A DNA stretch of 64,000 nt from Helicobacter sp. 10-6591 (GCF_003288805.1 NZ_NHYK01000001.1:62001-126000), one strand, 5' to 3'. Numbered from the stretch's first letter, positions 12,473 through 22,742 are shown. Program-made: numbers and translations. The notes: generated by a model from the sequence alone, not told the origin.

Positions 12473-14938
12473 ATGGATATAGCGTATCATCCAAAGGACA
12501 TTGAGCAAAAGTGGCAGAAATTTTGGCAAGAAAACAAAAGCTTTGAACCACAAGAAATAAGTCAGAAGGAGAAAAAATACATCCTCTCTATGTTTCCGTA
12601 TCCTAGTGGAGCTATTCATATGGGGCATGTGCGCAATTACTGTATAGGCGATGCTCTTGCAAGACATTACCGACAGATTGGATTTAATGTCCTGCATCCT
12701 ATGGGGTGGGATGCGTTTGGTATGCCTGCTGAAAATGCCGCGATAAAACATGGAATCCACCCTAAAATATGGACTTATACAAACATCGATACTATGCGCA
12801 AAGAACTCCAAAGTCTTGGACTTAGCTTCTCTCAAGAAAGAGAGTTTGCTACAAGCGATAGTATTTATACGCGTTTTGAGCAAGAGTTTTTTATCAAAAT
12901 GTGGGAAAAGGGTCTAATCTATCGCAAAGAAGCGTATTTGAATTGGTGTCCTCATGATAAGACTGTGCTTGCAAATGAGCAGGTTATAGATGGCGGGTGC
13001 TGGCGATGTGGGACGCAGATAGAGCAAAAGCTTATGTTCCAGTACTATATAAAAATCACGGATTACGCGGATGATCTTTTAAAAGGCTTAGAATCGCTAG
13101 AGGGGCATTGGCCAAACCAGGTGCTTATAATGCAAAAAAATTGGATAGGAAAGTCGCAAGGACTTGAGTTTTCTTTTGTCCTCACTCAAGAGTCGCAAAA
13201 TAAATGTGGAGTAGAGAGTTTTAGAGTTTTTAGTACACGGGCGGATACTATTTTTGGCGTTACTTATTGCGCGCTTGCGCCAGAGCATAGGATTGTTGAT
13301 TCTCTATTGGAAAATGGAATGCTCACACAGACGCAAATAAAGCACTTACATGCCATGCGCAAGACATCGGCCAGAGAGCGTCTTAATCTCGCAAAGGATG
13401 GTTTTGATTTAGGGATTAGGGCTATCCATCCTTTGAACAAGGAGGAGATTCCTGTTTGGGTGGCAAATTTTGTCTTGATGGAATATGCAAGTGGTGCGGT
13501 GATGAGTGTACCAGCACATGATGAGCGGGATTTCGAATTTGCCAAGCAGTTTGGCTTGCCAATAAAAGTCGTCTTAAAACCGGGATTAGAGAATCTACCT
13601 TATTGCGATGATGGGGAGCTTATAGAATCCCAAGAGTTTGATGGGCTTAGTGGGAATGCTGCACGAGAAGCCATAATCAGACATTTTGAAAAGTATAATT
13701 TAGGGGAGGGTAGTATCAACTATCGCTTGCGTGATTGGGGGGTTTCTAGACAGAGATATTGGGGAGCACCTATTCCTATGGTGCATTGTGAGCAGTGTGG
13801 GATTGTTCCTGAGAGAGTAGAGAATCTTCCAATCACTCTGCCTGAGGATATCACAATATCTGGCGAGGGGAATCCGCTCGAGCAGCATCCCACTTGGAGA
13901 GAATGTATCTGCCCAAAATGTGGGCAAAAAGCCATACGCGAGACTGATACGATGGATACATTTTTCCAATCTAGCTGGTATTTTCTGCGCTATGCTACAC
14001 CCAAGAGATTCTGGGAAACTTGTGCGTTTAGAAAAGAGGATATTGCTTATTGGCTAGATGTTGATGAGTATATTGGCGGGATTGAGCATGCGATTTTGCA
14101 TTTGTTGTATGCAAGGTTTTTCACAAAAGTCTTGAGAGATTTGGGATATGTGGATTTAAGCGAGCCTTTTAGGAATCTCATTACCCAAGGCATGGTATTA
14201 AAAGATAGTGCAAAGATGAGTAAGTCTAAAGGGAATGTCGTCGAGCCAAATGATCTGATTGCACGTTATGGAAGTGATAGTGCAAGATTGTTTGTGTTGT
14301 TTGCAGCGCCTCCAACAAAAGACTTAGAGTGGAATGATAATGCGCTTGATGGAGCGTTTCGATTCTTAAAACGTTTATGGGATAGAAGTAAAGATATTAT
14401 TCCTGCACAAAGCTTGCCAAAGATAGAGACCACTTCACTCAGCAAAGCCCAAAAAACAGCGCGTAAAAAAGTCTATGAAGCATTGCAAAAGTCTTATGCG
14501 ATTTTTGATAAAAAGCAGACAGGCTATGCTTTTAATACGCTTATTGCAGCGTGTATGGAAGCCTTCAATGCTTTAGATAAGCAATTAGAAGCTAAAGAGA
14601 ACCAGTGTTTTGAGGTCTTAAGCGAGGGATATTTTATCCTTTTGCATATTTTAGAGCCAATCACACCACATATTTGCTGGGAGTTGAGCGATTATTATTT
14701 CCAACGTGCAAATTTTGTTAAGATCCCAGTGGATTCCCAAGCACTCCAATCCCAAGAAATCACGATAGCAATTACAATTAATGGCAAGAAACGTGTTGAA
14801 ATCGAAGTGTCTAATACAATAGAAAAAGAGGAACTCTTAGCAGTTGCAAAAATAAGTGCTAATAAATGGCTACAAGATGTACAGATAGTCAAAGAAATCA
14901 TTGTGCCAAACAAGCTTGTGAATTTTGTTACAAAATAA
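12473..14938 (+). CDS. leuS: leucyl-tRNA synthetase
   Basis: An 821-residue class Ia synthetase of the usual bacterial length. The HIGH signature appears as HMGH (residues 49-52, in [11 protein letters not shown]), and KMSKS is at 581-585. Between them are the zinc-binding insert (CPHD...CWRCG), the CP1 editing domain with VPAHDERD, and WYFLRYATP. It attaches leucine to tRNA-Leu and edits mischarged products. It is the first gene of a block (leuS, LptE-like, folC, csd2, csd1, ccmA, mfd) in the same order as I know from H. pylori, although gyrA is not next to it there. Confidence 0.97.
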   Translation: MDIAYHPKDIEQKWQKFWQENKSFEPQEISQKEKKYILSMFPYPSGAIHMGHVRNYCIGDALARHYRQIGFNVLHPMGWDAFGMPAENAAIKHGIHPKIWTYTNIDTMRKELQSLGLSFSQEREFATSDSIYTRFEQEFFIKMWEKGLIYRKEAYLNWCPHDKTVLANEQVIDGGCWRCGTQIEQKLMFQYYIKITDYADDLLKGLESLEGHWPNQVLIMQKNWIGKSQGLEFSFVLTQESQNKCGVESFRVFSTRADTIFGVTYCALAPEHRIVDSLLENGMLTQTQIKHLHAMRKTSARERLNLAKDGFDLGIRAIHPLNKEEIPVWVANFVLMEYASGAVMSVPAHDERDFEFAKQFGLPIKVVLKPGLENLPYCDDGELIESQEFDGLSGNAAREAIIRHFEKYNLGEGSINYRLRDWGVSRQRYWGAPIPMVHCEQCGIVPERVENLPITLPEDITISGEGNPLEQHPTWRECICPKCGQKAIRETDTMDTFFQSSWYFLRYATPKRFWETCAFRKEDIAYWLDVDEYIGGIEHAILHLLYARFFTKVLRDLGYVDLSEPFRNLITQGMVLKDSAKMSKSKGNVVEPNDLIARYGSDSARLFVLFAAPPTKDLEWNDNALDGAFRFLKRLWDRSKDIIPAQSLPKIETTSLSKAQKTARKKVYEALQKSYAIFDKKQTGYAFNTLIAACMEAFNALDKQLEAKENQCFEVLSEGYFILLHILEPITPHICWELSDYYFQRANFVKIPVDSQALQSQEITIAITINGKKRVEIEVSNTIEKEELLAVAKISANKWLQDVQIVKEIIVPNKLVNFVTK

Positions 14939-14941
14939 AGA

Positions 14942-15526
14942 TTGAGAATCTTGGCTATGAACTTGTGTAGATTGCTTACCCTTAGTGCTTTAGTGTTTTT
15001 GCTAGGTGCTTGCGGGTATTTGCCTATGAGTAGGTATTCTGAGTTTGTCTTTGGCGAGGGAGTGTATGTGGAGCTAACGATGAATCCATTGATACCAGAG
15101 GCTTCTGTGGGCGCAAAAGATACCATCAATCTTGCGATACTCACGCGTTTCCACAATACGCTTGCATCAAAAGAGAATGCAAATACAATCATTGATATGC
15201 GTGTGAATTCTGTAACAAACTCCCCGATAGCCTATGATAGCAATGGATTTGTGAGTTTTTATCGGGTGAGTGTTGATTTAAATTTTGTACTGAAAAATAA
15301 GGATGGTGTGAGACTTAGTGTGAGCAACTCGGGCTATTATGATTACGCAGCAAACTCGACTTCGGCTGTGATAATAGAGGATGCGAAGCTTAATGCGATT
15401 TCAAATGCTACAACCCAAGCCCTTGATAAGTTTATCTCACAAGTAGCATTCCATGGGAGTCAGATAGAAAAAAATGCTGAGCAATCTAGCTTCAAAGAAG
15501 ATTCTAAGAAAACTGCCCAAGAGTGA
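14942..15526 (+). CDS. lptE: LptE-like outer-membrane lipoprotein
   Basis: A 194-residue protein with a short signal peptide and the lipobox LLGAC, the lipidated cysteine being residue 24 from the TTG start at 14942. An in-frame ATG at 14957 would still leave a usable signal and is equally plausible; neither has a strong ribosome site. After the cysteine come GYLPMSRYS and a beta-rich region without known catalytic motifs. Position between leuS and folC matches the H. pylori gene considered the LptE component, which plugs LptD and helps insert lipopolysaccharide in the outer membrane. The lipoprotein call is firm; the LptE role rests on context and weak similarity. Confidence 0.7.
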   Translation: MRILAMNLCRLLTLSALVFLLGACGYLPMSRYSEFVFGEGVYVELTMNPLIPEASVGAKDTINLAILTRFHNTLASKENANTIIDMRVNSVTNSPIAYDSNGFVSFYRVSVDLNFVLKNKDGVRLSVSNSGYYDYAANSTSAVIIEDAKLNAISNATTQALDKFISQVAFHGSQIEKNAEQSSFKEDSKKTAQE

Positions 15527-15543
15527 AACACTTAAAATAAGCA

Positions 15544-16794
15544 ATGAAGCCATCCAGTCTTGTTGCATATCTTCGAAGTAAAGGCGCCGAAGTCGCTCCA
15601 TTTGACCCAAATCGTGCCAAGAGAATCTACTCACAGCTTGAAAGGTACTTGCATATACCAAAGCACATCATCCATCTTGTAGGCACAAATGGTAAGGGTA
15701 GTACTGGACGCTTTATAACACTAGCGCTTATACAAAATCATCGCAGTGTGTTGCACTTTAGCTCACCACATCTTTTTGAATTTCATGAACGTTTTTATCT
15801 CAATGGGCAGCATGTAAGTGATGAGGCTTTAGAGCGTGCGCATAATTTTTTACAAACTTTTGGTTTCATAAAAGAGTCTAGCTATTTCGAATATGCGACT
15901 TTCTTGGCGCTAGTTTTGGCGCAGGATTGTGAATTTTTAGTTTTAGAAGCTGGAGTAGGGGGGGAGTTTGATTCTACCAGTGTCGTTAAATGTGAATTAA
16001 GTTTTTTCACACCTATTGGAATCGATCATAGGGATTTTTTAGGGGATAGCATAGAATCTATTGCAGGCACTAAACTTCGCGCTATGAAAGAAAATGCGAT
16101 TCTAAGCAAGCAAGAATTTCTTGTAACACAGCAGCTTGCTTGCAAAATAGCCAAAGAATATAATGCAAGGATTTTTAGTATGCAAAACATAGAGACTTGC
16201 GATGATTTTATGCACGCTTGTGAGGCGTTTGCGGGTGTATTTGGAGCTAAAGCTAAGCTGCAGGATTATAAGTGTGTTTTTAACTTATTTCAGTCGTATT
16301 GTCTTAAAAACCACTATGTGGGATTTTTGAAACAAAATCTTCTTGGTGCATTCTTTGTCTTGAGATTCTATGGATTGGATATTGACTTTACTCGCTTAAA
16401 GGCATTGGATTTACGCGGACGTGCTGAGAGAATAGCTGAAAATATCTTGGTTGATGTCGGGCATAATCTTGAATGTGCTAAGGCATTAGTGGCTGTGCTA
16501 CTTGAGACTTTTGCCCAAAAACGCTTCACATTGGTGTATAATAGCTACTTTGACAAAGATATTAATGGTATTTTGGAGTTTTTTAAACCCTATGTCGAGA
16601 GAGTTTTGATCTTGCCTATTTTTGAAAATGAACGAATTGTTCCAATACATAATCTCAAGGCTATTTTGAAAAGGCTGGAGATAGATTTTGTAGAATTTGA
16701 TTCTTTAAGTTTGGAAAAAGATAAATATTATTTGGTTTTTGGGTCTTTTAGTGTGGTTGAGGAGTTTTTAAAATGCACAGCAAGCAAAAGATAA
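15544..16794 (+). CDS. folC: dihydrofolate synthase / folylpolyglutamate synthase
   Basis: A 416-residue Mur-ligase-family enzyme. The P-loop GTNGKGST is at residues 47-54, followed by the SSPHL, LEAGVGGEFDST and IDHRDFLGDS blocks of FolC and a C-terminal domain with VDVGHNLE. It adds glutamate to dihydropteroate and to folates, using ATP. It lies between the lptE-like gene and csd2 in the conserved block. A run of seven G at 15958-15964 encodes part of the GVGGE motif; the frame is intact. Confidence 0.93.
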   Translation: MKPSSLVAYLRSKGAEVAPFDPNRAKRIYSQLERYLHIPKHIIHLVGTNGKGSTGRFITLALIQNHRSVLHFSSPHLFEFHERFYLNGQHVSDEALERAHNFLQTFGFIKESSYFEYATFLALVLAQDCEFLVLEAGVGGEFDSTSVVKCELSFFTPIGIDHRDFLGDSIESIAGTKLRAMKENAILSKQEFLVTQQLACKIAKEYNARIFSMQNIETCDDFMHACEAFAGVFGAKAKLQDYKCVFNLFQSYCLKNHYVGFLKQNLLGAFFVLRFYGLDIDFTRLKALDLRGRAERIAENILVDVGHNLECAKALVAVLLETFAQKRFTLVYNSYFDKDINGILEFFKPYVERVLILPIFENERIVPIHNLKAILKRLEIDFVEFDSLSLEKDKYYLVFGSFSVVEEFLKCTASKR

Positions 16795-16808
16795 ACAGAG
16801 GAGAGTGA

Positions 16809-17723
16809 ATGCAAGATAAACTCATGATTTCTATTGTAGATGATGAGGGATCAAAGCAGTTTAGCATCCATCGTATTATCAAAAAAATACTTTTTTATTT
16901 AGGAATCGGTGTTGTTGTGATGCTTGTGAGCTATCTATTGATGGTAAAGCTACTTATCAAGGAACTTGATGAGCTTATCGCAGAGAAAAATGGAGTCCGT
17001 GAAAAATTCCAAGAAATTTATGAAAAAAACAATGAACTAGCGCGCAATGTGGAGTACAAAACAAACGAGCTTTTAAAAGCTAGTATGCGCATTAACGAGT
17101 TAGAGAAAATTGTAAATATTTATGAGAAGTCGGATTCTCTAGTCGATGAGGGAAACTATACTGCTATCAATTTTCAAGACTTAAATGAAATGCAAAAACA
17201 GATTATCCTCAAAATAATCCCAAATGGTGATCCTATAAAAGACTATGAATGGCAAGAGGTGAGAACACCAAAAAAAGCGGAAGCATTTGTCTATAAGATT
17301 CCTCTCGGAACGCCAGTGTTTGCTACTGCAAATGGTATAGTGAATCATATCAGTAATTCAAAGGGTGGCAGTTATGGTACTTATGTAAAGCTTGCACATT
17401 CTTTTGGATTTACTTCTGTGTATGCTTATTTACAAAAGGTTTTGGTGCAAAAGGGTGAGTTTGTTGTAAAAGGCCAGTTAATCGGATATAGTGGACAAAG
17501 TAATCTAACCAAGCAAGAGAGCTTGCTCTATGAATTGCGCTTTTTAGGATCGCCGCTTTGGACGATGAACTACATATCATGGAATCTGCAGAATTTTGAT
17601 TCTGTCATCAAAAACAAAGAACATATTAATTGGCAAAGTCTTGTATGGGCACTTGATGACTTGGCACAACTACAGAGCTATCGCACAGCAAAAGCTGAAA
17701 ATACTCAGGATTCGGTTAATTAG
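16809..17723 (+). CDS. csd2: catalytically degenerate LytM/M23-like cell-shape protein
   Basis: A 304-residue inner-membrane protein with one transmembrane helix (about 28-48), a coiled coil (about 50-105) and a periplasmic M23/LytM-like domain (about 155-270). Compared with the next gene, the zinc ligands are lost: positions aligned with H165, D169, H246 and H248 of Csd1 read A, V, S and L, while the flanking GTPxxATA and YELRFLG strands remain. In H. pylori the inactive Csd2 binds and stabilises active Csd1, and both are needed for helical shape; I infer the same here. It is 9 nt before csd1. Confidence 0.88.
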   Translation: MQDKLMISIVDDEGSKQFSIHRIIKKILFYLGIGVVVMLVSYLLMVKLLIKELDELIAEKNGVREKFQEIYEKNNELARNVEYKTNELLKASMRINELEKIVNIYEKSDSLVDEGNYTAINFQDLNEMQKQIILKIIPNGDPIKDYEWQEVRTPKKAEAFVYKIPLGTPVFATANGIVNHISNSKGGSYGTYVKLAHSFGFTSVYAYLQKVLVQKGEFVVKGQLIGYSGQSNLTKQESLLYELRFLGSPLWTMNYISWNLQNFDSVIKNKEHINWQSLVWALDDLAQLQSYRTAKAENTQDSVN

Positions 17724-17732
17724 TCTTTACTT

Positions 17733-18647
17733 ATGAGCAGACGACTTATTTTGATGATTACCGATCATGAAGGTACTCGTTGTATTAATATCCATTCTAT
17801 TTTCAGACAATTAGGGCTCTATCTCCTTATGTTTGTGTTTGTACTCATCATTTTTGGTGTGGTCTCTATAAGAGCTTTCAAGGATGAAATAACAAGCATC
17901 TCTTTGCTCAATGAAATCATTATGAAGCAATATGAAAAAATCCAGGAAAAGAATGCATATCTTAATGCGCAAATTGAGCAACGTTCTGAGGAGATTATGC
18001 TTGTAGGCGACAGAGTAGGGGATCTGGAAAGCGTCATAGGTGTTGATGGCACAACCCAACCAGTGGATGATTTACGCGAACGCATAGATATAGCCTCTCT
18101 TACAGGCAGTCAAAAAGCCTTTGTGATGAAATTTATCCCAAATGGCTATCCATTGGATTATTATAAACGTATATCAGCAGATTTTGGCTATCGCGTGCAT
18201 CCATTATTTTTTACCAAGCACTTGCATACGGGCATTGATTTTGCCACTGATATTGGAACACCTATTTATGCTACGGCTGATGGAGTTGTCGAGTTTGCTC
18301 AGATGGGACACAATGGCGGCTTTGGCAATCTGATAAAGCTTGATCATTCTTTTGGGTTTAGGACTTACTATGCACATTTAAACAAGATAGTCGTCAAACG
18401 TGGTGGGTTTGTCAAAAAAGGGCAGATAATCGCATATTCTGGCAATAGTGGTGTAAGCACAGGACCTCATTTGCACTATGAAGTAAGATTCTTAGGGAGT
18501 GTGCTTAATCCTAGGAACTTTATAGAATGGACAATGAGCAATTTTTCTTCAATCTTTGAAAATGAAAGGAGTGTATTATGGCAATCTTTACTAATGACAA
18601 TAAACAATTTGATGGAGCAAGTTCCTCAGGAGGAGCTACAATTATAG
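17733..18647 (+). CDS. csd1: LytM/M23 D,D-endopeptidase, cell-shape determinant
   Basis: A 304-residue paralogue of the preceding gene with the same layout: transmembrane helix about 27-47, coiled coil about 50-105, and M23 domain about 145-265. All zinc ligands are present: H165 and D169 in HTGID, and H246/H248 in GPHLHYEV. The family cuts tetra-pentapeptide crosslinks in the periplasmic peptidoglycan, and in H. pylori it relaxes the wall locally to give helical cells. The 3' end overlaps ccmA by 70 nt in another frame, tying expression of the protease to that of the bactofilin scaffold. Confidence 0.92.
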   Translation: MSRRLILMITDHEGTRCINIHSIFRQLGLYLLMFVFVLIIFGVVSIRAFKDEITSISLLNEIIMKQYEKIQEKNAYLNAQIEQRSEEIMLVGDRVGDLESVIGVDGTTQPVDDLRERIDIASLTGSQKAFVMKFIPNGYPLDYYKRISADFGYRVHPLFFTKHLHTGIDFATDIGTPIYATADGVVEFAQMGHNGGFGNLIKLDHSFGFRTYYAHLNKIVVKRGGFVKKGQIIAYSGNSGVSTGPHLHYEVRFLGSVLNPRNFIEWTMSNFSSIFENERSVLWQSLLMTINNLMEQVPQEELQL

Positions 18648-18979
18648 CGCAGGGCACAAAGATAAAAGGTGAGATAAATATTGAATGTCGATTGCATATT
18701 GATGGTGATTTTGATGGCGTTATCCACTCTAAAGACACGGTAATGATAGGAAAAAGTGGTGCAGTCAAAGGAGAGATACATACAAATGCACTCATTGTAG
18801 CGGGAAAATTTATGGGAAATTCTATTTCTAACCTCCTTGAACTTAAGGCACAAGGGAGGATTGAAGGGATTATTACCGCTAGTGAATTAGTCATTGAACG
18901 CAAAGGTGTGTTCATCGGTGAGAGCAAAATACGAGATTCTAAAAATCTCGCCCAAAAACCACAAGTAAGCAAAGAGTAG
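18578..18979 (+). CDS. ccmA: bactofilin, cell-shape scaffold
   Basis: A 133-residue bactofilin (DUF583). A short disordered N terminus is followed by a right-handed beta-helix core with the repeating pattern seen in GTKIKGEIN, LHIDGDFDGVIHS, VKGEIHTNALIVAGKFMGN and GRIEGIITASELVIERKGVFIGES. Bactofilins polymerise without nucleotides; CcmA of H. pylori works with Csd1/Csd2 for helical shape. The ATG at 18578 follows a GAAAGGAG site and lies 70 nt inside csd1, so the overlap is real. The length is close to that of the H. pylori protein. Confidence 0.92.
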   Translation: MAIFTNDNKQFDGASSSGGATIIAQGTKIKGEINIECRLHIDGDFDGVIHSKDTVMIGKSGAVKGEIHTNALIVAGKFMGNSISNLLELKAQGRIEGIITASELVIERKGVFIGESKIRDSKNLAQKPQVSKE

Positions 18980-18980
18980 C

Positions 18981-21900
18981 GTGATACAGGCTCAGGTCTA
19001 TTCTTCTTTTCATAAATTTGATTCTCCATCTCTCCTAGCCCTTGAGGATTTTCAAGGAGCAAGAAGTGCATTTGCTGCATTTGAGTTTTTGTATAACCAC
19101 ACGGAATTTACCCCCATTTCAATTCCTCCCAAACCCTTTTTGCTCCCTGAAGTGCGTATCCATTTTGGCGATGATTTGTCGCCATTTCGCGAAGATCTGC
19201 TTGAGCTTTTGCAAGTTTTGCGCGATTTTTTTCGTTTCCAGAAAAATAAGATTCTCTTAGCGCCAATTTCAAGCATTCTGTATCCATTGCCAAAAGCAGA
19301 GTTTTTAGAATCCTTTGTCCTCTCCAAGCAAATCACAATCACACCACAAGTACTCTTTGAAAAGTTAGTAGGTTTTGGCTATGAAAGTGTGGAAGTTGTA
19401 GAGGTCAAGGGTGAGATAAGTTTGCGTGGAGAGATACTTGATGTGTTTTTGCCAAATTCTGATAAGCCTCATAGAATCTGTTTTTTTGGCGATGAAGTAG
19501 AGAGCATTAGGGTGTTTGATTTGCATACACAAATAAGTATCCAAGAAGAATTCCATACTCTTGAGATACCACCGACTTTTTTTAACTTCACACAGACAGG
19601 ACTTACTAAAAGTAGTGAGAAATACAAGTTCTTAGAGTTTTTGGCTAAAGACATGGGGGATTTGACAAATGAAAATCTCATTGCCACATATTGTCTTTGG
19701 ACGCTGGGAGAAAACGGCTCTCTTTTACACAAAACACTTACTAGCTTTATTTCAGATGCTGCATTGTCTCAAGCAAAGGAACTCCAAAGCTTAGAAATAA
19801 GGCAAGATTGTGACTTTTATCAATGTGCCTTGGACTCTTTGCAGGATTTTACGCTTCTAGATTCAAAAGATTCTCAGACACAAGAAATTACTTTCTCTCC
19901 GAAAATGCTTGATTCTCTTTTGAATCTGCATAGCAATAGAGAGATTGTGCTGCTTGTGCCAAATATCGCATTTGCAAAATCTCTAGGTTTTCAAGCAATA
20001 GAGCATAATACAGAATATGTGAGATTGTATTATCCACCAGCTTCATTAGAAGTGCGTGGAATTGTGTGCGAGAATGTCTTTAACCTCCTAACTCCTAAAA
20101 GACTTTTCTTGTCACTCAATTTTTTCCAACCCCAAAAAGTTCTACGCAAAAGACGCTCAAGATTAAATCTTAATGAACTAAATACTGGTGAATATGTCGT
20201 GCATGAAGACTATGGTATTGGTATTTTTAAGGGTATTAAGAGTGTAAGTGTGCTTGGTGTAGTGCGAGATTTTTTAGAAATTGCATACCAAGGCGATGAT
20301 AAGCTGCTGCTGCCTGTAGATAGGTTAGAAGTGGTCGAGAGATTTGTAGCAGATTCTGGAAATGTCCCTGTGATTGATAGATTAGGGAAGGGGAGTTTTA
20401 GCAAGCTGAAAGAGAGCGTGCGCAAGAAGCTTTTAGAGATTGCAAGTCATATCATTGAGCTAGCTGCAAATAGAGCTCTCATACCCGGCATAAGGATAGA
20501 TTGTAAAAATCCAGCGTTGCAGCAATTCATCAAACAATGCCCATTTAAGCTCACTGATGATCAAACCCAAAGCATAAATGAGATTTTTTCTGATTTAGAA
20601 TCTGGGCGCATTATGGATAGGCTTTTAAGTGGAGATGTAGGTTTTGGGAAGACGGAAGTTGCTATGGTTGCTATGTGTGCAGTAGTTTTGCAGGGTTACC
20701 AATGTATGTTTATAGTTCCGACGACATTACTTTGCCTACAACATTTTCAGACACTTAGCATTCGATTCTCTAAAATGCTAAAAAATGATAATAAACCCCT
20801 AAATATAGTGAAGCTAGACAGATTTTCAAACGCAAAAGAAAAGAAACAGATTCTCCAAGAATCAAAAAATGGCAGCATAGATATACTTATTGGTACACAT
20901 GCTGTTTTAGGTGTGGAGTTTGCGAATCTAGGACTTGTGGTCATTGATGAGGAGCATAAGTTTGGGGTAAAACAAAAAGAAAAAATAAAATCACTCTGCG
21001 AGCAAACACATCTGCTAAATATGAGCGCTACACCAATCCCAAGAACTCTTAATATGGCTTTGTCAAAAATCAAAAGTTTTAGCGCTTTACGCACGCCGCC
21101 ATTAGAGCGTAAGGGAGTGAGGACATTTGTCAAGACTTATAATCCTAATCTTATCTGCGAAGTAATCTTGCGTGAGCTAAGACGTGGAGGGCAAGTGTTT
21201 TATCTCCACAACAACATCGCGAGTATGGACTCTAAGTACAGAGAACTTAATAAGCTTTTGCCAAAACTCAAAATCGCGGTTTTGCATTCACAGGTCGATA
21301 GCACAGATTCTGAAAATATCATGCGTGAATTTTTGGCAGGTAAAACCCAACTGCTGCTTTGCACAAGCATTGTGGAATCTGGACTACACCTACCAAACGC
21401 AAACACAATCATCATCGAAGAGGCAAATCGCTTCGGGATCGCAGACTTACACCAGCTCCGAGGAAGAGTAGGGAGGGGAGATAAGGAAGGATTTTGCTAT
21501 CTGCTGGTCAGTGATGAGGGTATGCTCTCACATGACGCAAGAAAGCGTCTAAGAGCGCTAGAGAAAAATTCTTATTTAGGAAGCGGTGAGAACTTAGCCT
21601 ATCATGATTTAGAGATACGAGGTGGTGGGAATCTCTTAGGCCAAGCACAGAGCGGTCATATAAAGAAAATTGGCTATGGGCTTTATCTGCATATGCTTGA
21701 GGAATGTATCAACCAGTTGAGTGGGAAAGGACAGAAAAAGAAGCTCCAAGTGGATATTAAGATTAACCTTAGTGCGTATCTTAATCCAGAGCTTATAGCC
21801 AGCGACAGGTTGCGTCTAGAGCTGTATAGGAGACTTTGCTTGTGTGAGGATTTAAACGAAGTATATGAAATAGAAGGGGAGATAGAAAACCGCTTTGGGA

Positions 21901-22148
21901 AGTTAGATACCTTGACATTGAGCTTCCTAGAGCTTATTAGAATCCGCATTCTTGCTAATCATCTTCAAATCAAGCAAATCACGCATTTTGGACAAAACAT
22001 TGCATTTATTTATGAAAATGGAGAAAAAAAATCGCTAACGAGTAAAAGTAAGGACTGGGACGATGTGTTTGGTTGTATTATCCAATCCTTGCGTCAAGAA
22101 ATAAAAACACAAGATCCCACGGAGTTTTTAGGTGAAAAGGTATTCTAA
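18981..22148 (+). CDS. mfd: transcription-repair coupling factor
   Basis: A 1055-residue protein. Starting from GTG at 18981, one nt after ccmA, it has the UvrB-like N-terminal region, a CarD-like RNA-polymerase-interacting domain (GEYVVHEDYGIGIFKG, near residue 405), and a superfamily 2 translocase with Walker A GDVGFGKT at 551-558, the DEEH box at 656-659 and the SATPIPRT motif. A RecG-like helicase half and a C-terminal TRCF domain follow. Mfd pushes stalled RNA polymerase off damaged template and recruits UvrA. The last 17 nt overlap the next small gene. Confidence 0.95.
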   Translation: MIQAQVYSSFHKFDSPSLLALEDFQGARSAFAAFEFLYNHTEFTPISIPPKPFLLPEVRIHFGDDLSPFREDLLELLQVLRDFFRFQKNKILLAPISSILYPLPKAEFLESFVLSKQITITPQVLFEKLVGFGYESVEVVEVKGEISLRGEILDVFLPNSDKPHRICFFGDEVESIRVFDLHTQISIQEEFHTLEIPPTFFNFTQTGLTKSSEKYKFLEFLAKDMGDLTNENLIATYCLWTLGENGSLLHKTLTSFISDAALSQAKELQSLEIRQDCDFYQCALDSLQDFTLLDSKDSQTQEITFSPKMLDSLLNLHSNREIVLLVPNIAFAKSLGFQAIEHNTEYVRLYYPPASLEVRGIVCENVFNLLTPKRLFLSLNFFQPQKVLRKRRSRLNLNELNTGEYVVHEDYGIGIFKGIKSVSVLGVVRDFLEIAYQGDDKLLLPVDRLEVVERFVADSGNVPVIDRLGKGSFSKLKESVRKKLLEIASHIIELAANRALIPGIRIDCKNPALQQFIKQCPFKLTDDQTQSINEIFSDLESGRIMDRLLSGDVGFGKTEVAMVAMCAVVLQGYQCMFIVPTTLLCLQHFQTLSIRFSKMLKNDNKPLNIVKLDRFSNAKEKKQILQESKNGSIDILIGTHAVLGVEFANLGLVVIDEEHKFGVKQKEKIKSLCEQTHLLNMSATPIPRTLNMALSKIKSFSALRTPPLERKGVRTFVKTYNPNLICEVILRELRRGGQVFYLHNNIASMDSKYRELNKLLPKLKIAVLHSQVDSTDSENIMREFLAGKTQLLLCTSIVESGLHLPNANTIIIEEANRFGIADLHQLRGRVGRGDKEGFCYLLVSDEGMLSHDARKRLRALEKNSYLGSGENLAYHDLEIRGGGNLLGQAQSGHIKKIGYGLYLHMLEECINQLSGKGQKKKLQVDIKINLSAYLNPELIASDRLRLELYRRLCLCEDLNEVYEIEGEIENRFGKLDTLTLSFLELIRIRILANHLQIKQITHFGQNIAFIYENGEKKSLTSKSKDWDDVFGCIIQSLRQEIKTQDPTEFLGEKVF

Positions 22149-22392
22149 GAAGCTCAAAAAAGCTTGCATGATTTGCAATAAATTCAAACTTAATGGTGTG
22201 AATATTATATTGGTAATCCTTGTGTGTTTAGGGGTTTATATTTTTCACTCTGTGGAACACCGAAAGTACAAATACCAACAAGATAAAGAAAAGTATTTTT
22301 TGGAATTGCAAGAAAAATGCTTTATCCAAGATGACAATACAGCTTGTAAAGAACTTAATGGAATAGTGGAAAGGAATAGCAAATTGAATTAA
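22132..22392 (+). CDS. small single-pass membrane protein, unknown function
   Basis: An 86-residue protein from GTG at 22132, overlapping the mfd 3' end by 17 nt. An alternative ATG lies at residue 13. It has a lysine-rich N terminus, one hydrophobic helix (about residues 25-40, NIILVILVCLGVYIF), then a charged tail with two cysteines (KCFIQ and ACKEL). The layout suggests N-in anchoring with the tail outside. I recognise no family. Overlap and same strand suggest co-expression with mfd, but the position may be incidental. Confidence 0.6.
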   Translation: MKRYSKKLKKACMICNKFKLNGVNIILVILVCLGVYIFHSVEHRKYKYQQDKEKYFLELQEKCFIQDDNTACKELNGIVERNSKLN

Positions 22393-22401
22393 CTTGTACT
22401 T

Positions 22402-22742
22402 ATGAAAACTACAATTTTCAAAATTTTAATCAGTTTGCCCCTACTCCGACTCAATAGTTCCCAGAGTTTCTTGTTCCTCTGCATTAAAGGCTTTTCCAAA
22501 CCTATCCCATATGGCAGGACAACTACCTATGGACAAATTGCAAAGCAAGTTGCTATAAAAAGAGGTGTAAGTAAAATGTCTGCTCAAGCAATAGGCGGTG
22601 CTGTGGGACGCAATGAAATTTCTATAATCGTGCCTTGCCATAGAGTTGTGGGCGTAAATGAGAATCTCACAGGCTATGCTGGAGGCATTGAGAAAAAATA
22701 GCCTTGTTGCAGTTAGAAGGGATAGACACCACTCTACAATAG
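22402..22742 (+). pseudogene. ogt: broken O6-alkylguanine-DNA alkyltransferase
   Basis: The open frame from 22402 encodes the core of an MGMT/Ogt active-site domain: IPYGRTTTYGQIAK, SAQAIGGAVGRN and the acceptor-cysteine motif IVPCHRV, then LTGYAGGIEKK. It stops at 22701. One base over, the family's normal ending continues (IALLQLEG) to a stop at 22740-22742, so an A lost from a run now six A long explains the break. Upstream of IPYG the sequence does not match the normal N-terminal domain (about 80 residues), so the 5' part is also degraded or missing. The family removes alkyl groups from O6-guanine. A shortened active protein is possible but unlikely. Confidence 0.75.

Noticed and set aside
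15958-15964. A G7 run in folC as a phase-variation tract
   Set aside because: It encodes the conserved GVGGE motif, and seven G is short for efficient slippage; probably just codon choice.
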